From Asterias rubens (taxonomy: Eukaryota > Echinodermata > Asteroidea > Forcipulatida > Asteriidae): a stretch of 64,000 bases of DNA. Shown piece after piece: positions 56,001 through 64,000 of the stretch; the first letter of the stretch is position 1; every line of letters starts with the position of its first letter. A program made the position numbers and the translations under genes. The stretch spans positions 5,146,001 through 5,210,000 of the forward strand of contig NC_047073.1 of the NCBI RefSeq assembly GCF_902459465.1, read 5' to 3'. Below the pieces are notes generated by a model. It searched no databases. It was not told the DNA's origin and saw nothing but the letters and a program-made list of their open reading frames with translations.

Positions 56001-59000
56001 TATTCAACTTGCAGAATGAAAATCATGTGTTTTCCTCCATGTGTTAGCAATTTGAGTATAGAAAAGATTAGCAGCGATTTAAAATTTGTGAAGGTTGGTC
56101 GGGTTGGCATGTGGTATCCTCCCTCACCTTTTACCTCTAGGACCTCGGTTTTAATCCCACTGCTGACACTATATGATTTGGGTCTACACAGTCCCCGGTA
56201 TTGCGTGTTTTCTGGAATCAAACCTTCCCATCCACATCGAAAACAGAAATTTTCTTCCTTGTCTTCTCTCCGTTGGGTTCTCAATATAAAATCCACTTAT
56301 ATGGCACCTTATGTACCTCTTGGCTTTAGTGATTAAGAACGCTTTTCTGGGAGTCATTGGCTTCGAAACCAGAATCAATATAATGAAAGTGTATAGAAAA
56401 AAACTGGGTTATGAAAAATATTCTAGATTTATGTTATTGCTCCATGAAATTCACCAAAAATTAGACGGGAATATTATTCAAAGTTAAACGAGGAGGCGTA
56501 TTTTGATACGACGCGCACATCAGATTTCAAACGACCATGCATCGGAATTTCAATGTGGCTCCGAATTCGACACCATGTGCAAAAAAATCGTTTATTCAAA
56601 TCTAGCCGTGGTATCCCAGTGCGTGTCCATGCACCTTGGTTTCTACACAGATAGTCATAATGCATGCTTTTGGAATCGGGGTTGATATAGGAACCCAACA
56701 ACTCAAAACAGTGTCATTCTTAAAGGCACCGGACACCTTTTGTAGTTGTCAAAGACCAGTATTCTCACTTGGCGTATCCCATCATATGCATACAATAACA
56801 AATCTGTGAAAATTTGGACTCAATATTGATCATCGAAGTTGCAAGAGAATAACGAAAGAACAAAACACTTTTGTTGCACAACTTTAATTTCAGATACCTA
56901 TAAAAGGTTTCAGGCCTGAAGTCCTTTTATATTTGAGTGAGAAATTACCCCTTTCTAAAAAACTACGTTACTCCAGGGGGAACCTTTTCTCACAACGTGA
57001 GGGGGGAGCAGTGAGAATTGTGCATTTGTGATACAAACATGGAACTAGTTAGAACACAGTCAGTAAGCAAGCATGCATAGAAATGGCACCAAGTTAGAGA
57101 ACAAGCATGTAATCTGGGACACAGTCTGAGTTTGTCATGTGAAAGATATTATTTGGCTATAGAGGGCCATCACAGATTCGAATTTTAAAGGAAAACACCC
57201 AGGTAGAACAACAAGCATTTTTCAAAATGGCTGCTATATAAAGGGAATCAATGTGTGGTGAAGAGGTTTTCAACTAGTGGTTTAATCCCAACGAGGCCTG
57301 GTTCTTGATAATTTTACCGAGACGAAGTCAAGGTAAATTATCAAGAACCAGGCCTCGGCGGGTTTAAACCACTAGTTGAAAACTGATTCAACACACATTG
57401 ATTCCTATTCATAAATAGCTTTTCCGTCAAAAACATCATAACTTTTTGGTCAAAAAGTAAAATAAATGCAAACATTTTAATTGTTAAATTATTAATGATT
57501 TCTTTCAACACCACACCCCTCCAGCTATAAAATGGTAAAGCCCTCCGCCGCCCTCGGGTAAACAACTCCTTATAAGGGAATGCTGTGCGTCGCGCCAGAT
57601 GTGGCACAACTTCAGTCGTTGCTCTAGACCAATAGGAATGAAGAAACTGTCTTATAAGCACAGGTGCAAGGCCGCGTGTCACGCCCATGAAATAACACTT
57701 TTTACCGGTCATAAACAAAGGTTTTTACACACCCACGTGACGCGCTCTCCACCTATAGGAATAGCGAAACTGTCTGAGGTATTTATGAATGCGTGTTAAA
57801 CTACACTATTATTGTTCAAATAATATACACATAATGAATGTTTATGAGTGCAATGGTGCGAATATGTTCATGAGTTGAAAGATGGAATGTTCTATTCAAC
57901 GAGGCGGAGCCGAGTTGAATGGAACATTCCAGCTTTCAACGAATGAACATATTCGCACCATTGCACGAATGAAAAACATTCATTATTTGTTTTATATAAC
58001 ATCCAAGTAGAACTTTGTCATTTTGATTGAAAGATACAACTTTCAAAACAAACAATTTCAACTGTAGAAGCCGAATGCTAGTAATTTTACTATGCCTTCT
58101 TGCAGTAACACCTGCTGCGTTACCAAAGACACGCGCACGCAGTGATGTTTTTACTCAGCTTTTTCGTTCCATCCGAAAAGTACCATTGCACGCTGGCAGC
58201 GTGCCAGCGTGCAATGGTACTTTTCGGATGGAACGAAAAAGCACGGTGAGTGACTCAGCGTGCAATGGTACTTTTATTTGCTATCACGTGACGGACAATC
58301 CTCCAATCAAATGTCAAGGATCTGCTTGGGTGTTATAACAAATATTATTTGTTGGCCCTATCGCCAAATATCTTTCTTATGACACATTCTGACTAAGTGA
58401 TCAATTCCTTGCTTGTATCAACACAGGAACACTCCCACCCACTACCTGCCTTACTATTACAAACATCATTCGGGGTTTTCTCGGAACTGCAATGAGCTAA
58501 CTTAAGAGAGGTCTTGAAAACATCAAAATTCATTAAACGCTCGCAGGTAAACTGGTTGATGGCAGTAAAAGTAGCCTTTAGGTTAAATTGGGTTATCGGT
58601 CGTAACTATCTCTTTAGGCAATCGCTAGGTAGTTATTCTTTTTGCATACACTACAAAGTCTGGTACAAGTTACGCCACAAGTTATCGCGTTTAAAGGCAC
58701 TGTTTGTAATCACTTAAAATAATTGTTTGTATTTAGAGTAACTTGGTAAAGACCAATGGAGAGCTTTAGATAATATAAAAAGATCGTAAGAAATGGCTCC
58801 ATCTATTAAGTACAACGTTTTTGAGAAAAATTGTACTTTCTTACTAAAAACTATTAATATCAAAAATTTGTGCAATAAGATTATGGTTTTCGATGACCAG
58901 TTTAATCAAAATATTCACGTTTTTGTTTTATGCATAACGTTGGGATACACCAAGTGAGAATACTGGTCTTTGACAGTTACCAAAGTGTCCAGTGCCTTTA

Positions 59001-60422
59001 AGTTATACAAAGTGCAGTGATACATGTACACTGTCAAATTTTGGTCATCTATAGTGTTCCACCCTGACTCTCCCTCGCCCCACCCATTGAAGTTAGCTTC
59101 TGTGGAATTGATCATCTTACCTTCATTCACACTCTTTTTGTCCACCCAGAACACTGTGAAACGAAAAAAAAAAGTTGCGGGTTAAAATGATTTATTGACA
59201 TTTAATTTTGTGTCCCTATATCTTAGATATTTTGAGCCAATTGTTCCGCATGCAAAACGTATTGTTGCCAATTTCCATGTGTGCGTAATGATCATTATTT
59301 AAACAAAATTAAACTGCTCTCGTGCCTTTCGCTTTCTTCAGAAGAATATATTTGCGCATTATAAGATCTTAAATCTTTGAGATTGGAGGACTTTTGGAGA
59401 CGCTAGGTGGCAGCAAACCTGCTTGGTAAATCCTTTATTCTCTGATACTGCGCATGCTCAGAACTAGGTAAACATTAGAACATAAATGTCACCACCCACC
59501 CTACCCATAGGAAATAGCAATACGTTGTTTTTAAAAACCTGTCGTCATCCACGGACCCGCCTGTCATTAACTGAACACCACTAGTTGATAGCTGAAATCG
59601 AAACTGTGTATTCGTACAAATTATGTGTCATCTTGGAGCACAACCAAATCAAAATGAGTATTTGATAAGATTTAAGTTCCCAATTCAAGTCTCTCCATCT
59701 TACCCCCAAATTGCCTTGATTTACAGCCCGAATTATTCTCCTTCTTGAAGTAACAAAAGCTTATACTCATGAATGAGATCTAACCCCATAACCCCCTCTA
59801 CCACCAAACCAAAATAATATATAATATGCCGTCTTGACTGTATGATATAAACTGAAATAATAATCCTGGATACGATGGTAACGTTCTGGGGTTCAAGTTA
59901 CACATCGCCACGAGGTGTCCTGTCATATCGTGTTAGTGTGCTATCTTGACTAGATAGCAGCAGTTTCGAAAACGTAATGTAAAATAACGCCGCTAAAGTA
60001 AAAAGGGCCCGGGTACCCCACAAACACAAAGAAGATAGCGAGGAACATCAGCTGAGATGAACACCGACACTTTATCAATCGGGGTTTTTTTTTCTTCTCT
60101 TAATGGAGTCCAGCATATGTATATATTGCGTGGAACTAAAAACACATGTGGTAACGAGGGGAGAAGACTGTAGGGAGCTAATGCAATCGACTGAAGAGGT
60201 AGCTAAATGCTGTCTGTGTTTGACACGCAGCCCCGGGTGGTTCGAAGACAATCTCGCAAGCTTTTTTTTCCAGGGGGAGAGAAGAAGAAGCCAACAATAA
60301 ATGGTAATTATGGCCCCACGTCGAAAATTTTACAAATCTTGTTTCGAATGGAGTTGAGGAAAAGTTGGTTTACTTACATCTTTTCGCTCTGTCTTGAGAA
60401 CCTTGGAAGGCTAATGCGCTGG
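53060..60422 (-). CDS. Cysteine-rich probable secreted peptide, 5' partial
   Basis: Four minus-strand exons fit one frame: 60378-60422, 59121-59153, 55047-55091 and 53060-53211. Every intron is phase 1 with GT/AG ends, and each internal exon has length 2+3n+1. The first exon found encodes SALAFQGSQDRAKR, which could be the end of a signal peptide followed by a dibasic site. The exon with the initiator ATG was not found; it may lie beyond 60422 or outside the window. The last exon has eight Cys with spacing C-x4-C-x6, then three rounds of C-x3-C-x6, ending about 10 residues later; a ninth Cys is in the third exon. The pattern suggests disulfide-linked helical hairpins. I do not recognise the family. 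A peptide hormone, defence peptide or venom-like scaffold are all possible. The last exon is well supported, the first two less so. Confidence 0.6.
53515..53677. mobile_element. MITE of the 21425-21656 family, degenerate
   Basis: GGCCCCAATGTCCTAAAGAG and GCAGCTTTGAAGTTGGGCCC are its inverted ends. A further fragment (TGCTTAAGCAGG ... TTTAAAATTGGGCCC) lies at 53810-53855. Confidence 0.65.
54797..54946. mobile_element. 150-bp MITE with CTCF-like motifs in its ends
   Basis: GGAGACTTTGGGACGCTAGG and its near complement CCAAGCGTCCAAAAAGTCTCC are the ends. Each end includes a CTCF-like motif: CGCTAGGTGGCAGCAG at 54814-54829 (plus) and CTGCTGCCACCAAGCG at 54911-54926 (minus). The two motifs therefore point towards each other. 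Single ends recur at 15822 and 59397. Confidence 0.75.
55149..55377. mobile_element. MITE with GGGCCAATGTCATGGCTCT ends
   Basis: GGGCCAAGTTTCATGGCTCT and AGAGCCATGACATTGGGCC flank repeated GCTTACG blocks. It lies just upstream of exon 55047-55091 of the cysteine-rich gene. Confidence 0.8.
55613..55874. mobile_element. TTAA MITE, subfamily A, internally deleted
   Basis: TTAAAGGCACTGAACACTAT to CCAGTGTCTTTAA, TTAA at both ends, with about 120 central bases missing. Confidence 0.8.
55875..56719. other. Intron of the cysteine-rich gene, no exon seen
   Basis: Overlapping frames of 141 and 149 residues on opposite strands (55871-56336) cover each other and have no known motif. Near 56150 a sequence like ATCCCACTGCTGACACTATA may be a SINE relic. 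Confidence 0.4.
56720..57000. mobile_element. TTAA MITE, subfamily A, 3' truncated
   Basis: TTAAAGGCACCGGACACCTT at the left. The copy ends abruptly at TTTTCTCACAACG. Confidence 0.7.
57230..57410. mobile_element. Foldback element
   Basis: CAACTAGTGGTTTAATCCCA and TGATAATTTTACC return inverted as GGTAAATTATCA and GGGTTTAAACCACTAGTTG around a centre GAGACGAAGTCAA. The arms are about 80 bases. Confidence 0.85.
57826..57990. mobile_element. Foldback element
   Basis: GCAATGGTGCGAATATGTTC and GGAATGTTC return inverted as GAACATTCC and GAACATATTCGCACCATTGC around a centre CGAGGCGGAGCCGAG. Confidence 0.85.
58158..58242. repeat. Perfect 41-bp palindrome arms with 3-base centre
   Basis: The arms (starting GCTTTTTCGTTCCATCCGAA) are perfect complements around GCG. 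An extra direct copy of CAGCGTGCAATGGTACTTTT follows at about 58257. Confidence 0.9.
58691..59001. mobile_element. TTAA MITE, subfamily A
   Basis: TTTAAAGGCACTGTTTGTAA to GTGTCCAGTGCCTTTAA, with the central palindrome deleted. Confidence 0.8.
59397..59417 (+). promoter_or_regulatory. CTCF-like motif in a MITE end
   Basis: GGAGACGCTAGGTGGCAGCA matches the ends of the element at 54797-54946. The other end is not clear here. Confidence 0.35.
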
Positions 60423-60587
60423 CTGGAGGAGGAAAACAAGAAAAGCAAAGTTACACTTTGGCAATAATCAAAATTATTTTATTACATTTAGTCAGTTGTT
60501 ATGCTTTTGCATCGTCAAACAATATTTTCCACAATGCTTATTATTATTATTTTTTTTTTACTAATTTCATGGACATGATGATTTCGC

Positions 60588-60954
60588 TTAGAGGCACAGG
60601 ACACGTTGGTCCTTGTCAAAGACCAGTGTTCTCACACAACAAATGCATAAAATAACAAACCTTTGATACTTGGGCTAAGTTGGTCATCGAATTTGCAAGG
60701 ATAATAAATGAAAGAAAAGGACACTTTTTGTATTTCTTTGAGTGCTTTCAGTTGCATAATAAAAGGCTCCCGCTGAAGTCTGTTACTTTTCGAGTGAGAA
60801 ATGTCCTTTTCCTACAAAACTGTAACTTCAGAGGGAGCCATTTCTCACAATGCTTTATACTTTCATCAGCACTCCATTGCTCGTTCACCAAGTAAGTTTT
60901 TATGCTAACATTTACTTTGAGATAAGTACCAATAATAGCGTCCAGTGCCTTTAA
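60588..60954. mobile_element. TTAA MITE, subfamily A
   Basis: GAGGCACAGGACACGTTGGT to CGTCCAGTGCCTTTAA. The left TTAA has mutated to TTAG. Confidence 0.75.
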
Positions 60955-62542
60955 ATTGTGGCACTGTCATCCTCTGTCACACGTGAGACATTCACTATTA
61001 CGAATGTGAACATTAATATTGAGCTAGAAAGTGATGAAAAGGTTTGGGTTAACCCTAGCCAGAGCTGGGTTAGGAATCCGAGATGCAATATTGACTACAG
61101 TGAAATGACGAGAGGAATGTGACATTGGGTGCGACAGCGTTATCAATATGAGGTTCAACCATTTACGACACATGTCTCTCTAGATAAAAGAGCGAGCATA
61201 ACTCGCACATGGGCGATCATTACTTTGGGGGAACCTGTGCCCATTTTCACGGATTTGCTTTTTTACTGCGACTTTCTGTGCTTACACCCGGTAGAGTTAC
61301 ACGCAATAAAACGTATGGGAATTGACTAGAGGAGTGCCCCCCCCCCCCCCCCCCAATCGTATTTCATCGACTCTTGGGATAGGACATTTCCAGAGTTGTA
61401 ATGGGATATTGTAAATGGTTTTCAACATTAGTCTTTCACCCTTTTGTTCCTCTTGTATCTGGTCTAGTCTGATGCCACCTTGCATCCCAAGGTCTCCATT
61501 ATACCAAAGTATATATTAGCAAACAAAAATTGATAGAACGAAACGGTTCGCAATGGTTATGATGGGTCGTAATACTAATAAGGTTTACACCAAAACATAT
61601 ATTAGAAATGGCAGTCGACTGTTTGAAATGGAATACGGTTTTTATATGGCATGATTATTGGTTGAAAATGACGCAAGAAAGTACTTAGGCCTAACTCCCG
61701 CGCCTTGTATAAATCTGATTTTAAGTGCAGTTTGGTTTCTTTCTTTTTCAATCCAACTCACTTCTTGGTAACTATCTGCATGGTTTCGGGGCATCCGTTT
61801 ACAAGCTTTTTATCACTTTCATATATTTATTAAAATGACCGTGCTGGGGGCCAGATGTATTACAGATGCAAAAACAAAAGCGTCCGCGGGGTGAGACGTA
61901 GTTTAAGTGTTCCTCTTCGAACACACAAACGGAAGCAGTGCTTCCGAATTAGTGGCTTTTTGGCAAAATTGACTCTGCAATGTTCGCCGGACGCGGTTCG
62001 GTCAAACCAGCGTGGATCGCACTTCATTGTGACCGTTGAATTAACGCAGCACATCATAATTGCATGAAGACGCTAAGGGGGCCAGTAGCGCCGACGTCAA
62101 GAACACTTGCATTTTTAATGTCAGCGGAATGTCATAATTTCCGAGGAGTAGAATTAGGGAACCTGGAGAGACCGACTGCAACGCCCGGAAGGGCCACCAT
62201 CTTTGTTGTTTACGATCGTACATGCTCCTAAAACAAAATTTATATCCACTGTTGTCGATATTTTCGCAGGAACATTCTTCCGTTTTTAAATTACCAACAC
62301 CTTCTGATTAATCAAACATCGACGTTGTATTGTCCCAATTAATGCAAATCTGGAAAATTCCCGGCATTGTTTCCTGCAGAACATTTTATTCGAGCCAAAC
62401 ATTTATTGTAAAAAAACAAAAACAATTTTCATACCTTCATATCTATTTCATTATTTTTAAATTTGCAGTACCTTTATTTATTCTATTGTGTATTTATTTA
62501 TTAACGGGCCTATATGTGTTTATTTCCAAACATTTGTGTTGC
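60955..62542. other. Upstream of the cysteine-rich exons, no gene seen
   Basis: A poly-C run of about 19 bases lies near 61337. A minus-strand ATG near 62118 starts a signal-like peptide (MQVFLTSALLAPLASSC), but it stops after 23 codons and has no phase-1 donor. No supported first exon was found. Confidence 0.4.
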
Positions 62543-62920
62543 TTAAAGGAACACGTTGCCTTGGATCGGTCGAGTTGGTCTTTAGAAGACGTTTGTAACC
62601 GTTATTTTATAAAATGCATATGGGTAGAAAGATGTTGTAAAAGTAGAATACAATGATCCACACAAACATGCCTCGAAATTGCACGGTTTTCCTTTTACCT
62701 CGTCGACTAACACGGTCGGCCATTTATGGGAGTCAAATTTTTGACTCCCATATAAATGGCCGACCGTGTTAGTTCGCACAGTAAAAGGAAAACCACGCAA
62801 TTTCGAGGCAAACTTGTGTGGATCATTGTATTCTACCTATAAAACATCTTTCCAACCATATGCATTTTGTAAAAAAAAGGGTTACAAACTCGTCCGATCC
62901 AAGGCAACGTGTTCTTTTAA
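62543..62920. mobile_element. TTAA MITE, subfamily D (long palindrome)
   Basis: Second copy of the 20671-21060 element, with TTAAAGGAACACGTTGCCTT and its complement at the ends. Its right TTAA is also the left TTAA of the next MITE. Confidence 0.9.
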
Positions 62921-63287
62921 AGACACTAGACACTATTGGTAATGTCAAAGACCAGTCTTCTCCCTTGGTGTATATCAACATATGCATAAAATAACAAACC
63001 TGTGAAAATTTGAGCTGGATTGGTCGTCGGAGTTGCGAGATAATTATGAAGAAAAAAAAAACTTGTCACACAAAGGTGTGTGCTTTCAGATGCTTGAATT
63101 CTAAAGTAGAGGTCTCGAAATCAAATTTATGGAAAACTACCTTTTTTCTCGAAAACTACGTCACTTCGGAGGGAGCCGTTTCTCACAATGTTTCATACTA
63201 TCAACCTTTCCTCATTACTCGTTACCAAGTAAGGTTTTATGCTAATAACTACTTTGAGTAATTACCAATCGTGTCCACTACCTTTAA
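62917..63287. mobile_element. TTAA MITE, subfamily A
   Basis: TTAAAGACACTAGACACTAT to CGTGTCCACTACCTTTAA, a complete copy that shares TTAA 62917-62920 with the preceding element. Confidence 0.9.
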
Positions 63288-64000
63288 ACGCCGCTGAACA
63301 GTTTCAAAACAGTAATAATTTCATGTGAAAAGATTCAATTTCACCCGTTATAATTCCCTTTTCTATATGTGTTACAAATTGTGTTGCTTTCTATTTATTA
63401 TACTCTGTTGTGTGATATTATCGCATAAATATAACTCTAGAGGCAAAAAAATCGAAAAAAAGAAAGTAGAAAAATAGAAAGAAAAAAAAGTCGATAAAAA
63501 AGAAGATCCAATTTGATATTCCCCTCTGGGGATACTTATATTTTACTGTTCTTCATCATCCTAAATACATCAGGGTCTTCATTATTAATCATCACCCCTA
63601 AGTGACAAATTACTTTCCATAATAGTCCAGATCCCCCGGGCTTAAACGCATTAAACGTCTCATTTCTTGCCTTTCCCCGTTTTTTTGTTTTGCGGGAAAA
63701 ATCCCCAGTCTGTGTCAGTGCGCGCAAAAATTGGCAAATAATCAGTGTGGTGTCTCAATGATGGACTGAGACACGCAACGTGCGGGCGATTTTGACGGAC
63801 GATAAAAGCACGCCAACTGCTTTTCTTCTTGGGATTATTTTAATAAATCGCCACAACACACACAATGAAATTAAAAAATTAGTTTGGTTGAAGGCTTCGA
63901 CCTAATTATTGGCCAAGAATGTAGTGAGCCTGCCGAGTCAGATTCGCCTGGCCTTTTTAGGATCTTAAGAGGGTACATGGAACCCACTCGTAAAAGCCTC
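63288..64000. other. Intergenic end of window, no gene seen
   Basis: Contains an A-rich purine tract near 63446-63505. The minus frame at 63536-63727 has no recognisable motif. Confidence 0.4.

Noticed and set aside
55871..56336. Overlapping 141- and 149-residue frames on opposite strands
   Set aside because: Mutual overlap, no domains and no splice partners; chance frames in an intron.
58027..58338. 103-residue frame with a signal-like stretch (MLVILLCLLAVTPAALP)
   Set aside because: Half of it runs through the perfect palindrome at 58158-58242 and it has no Kozak, splice or homology support.
62041..62223. Signal-like peptide as first exon of the cysteine-rich gene
   Set aside because: The frame stops after a few codons and no GT donor in phase 1 is present.

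Overview
This is a stretch of animal nuclear genome. Introns have GT/AG ends and genes are long, intron-rich and sparse. The rest is dense with short inverted-repeat DNA transposons and tRNA-derived SINEs. Gene content plus the repeat style suggest a marine deuterostome, most likely an echinoderm such as a sea star. That placement is inference; no marker in the window fixes the species.

Two recognisable genes lie tail to tail. PLEKHJ1 (plus strand, five coding exons, 4197-17540) encodes a 216-residue pleckstrin-homology protein with a proline-rich tail. YTHDC1 (minus strand, 18 coding exons, 25317-48189) encodes a 766-residue nuclear m6A reader. All its exon phases join without a break, and the three cage residues keep the human spacing. 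Two smaller genes sit inside introns of these. A three-exon gene of unknown function (5049-6222, same strand) lies in PLEKHJ1 intron 1. A THAP zinc-finger exon with a one-base frameshift (40407-40751) lies antisense in YTHDC1 intron 4. At the right end a minus-strand gene (53060-60422, 5' end not found) encodes a small cysteine-rich, probably secreted peptide with a regular C-x3-C-x6 pattern.

Layout: 1-4200 is intergenic with foldbacks and MITEs. 4.2-17.5 kb is PLEKHJ1, whose first intron holds a five-unit 258-bp tRNA-SINE array with a 12-bp target-site duplication. 17.5-25.3 kb is the convergent intergenic space, with a 102-bp minisatellite and several MITEs. 25.3-48.2 kb is YTHDC1, its introns full of MITEs and two hAT-like elements. 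48.2-53 kb is the promoter side and intergenic space. 53-60.4 kb is the cysteine-rich gene with foldback elements in its introns. 60.4-64 kb is intergenic or an upstream intron.

The dominant repeat is a roughly 300-400 bp MITE inserted at TTAA, with about 18 copies. Several other repeat families also use TTAA. No bacterial, viral, CRISPR or rRNA features were seen. Most short ORFs in the window are chance frames across repeats.
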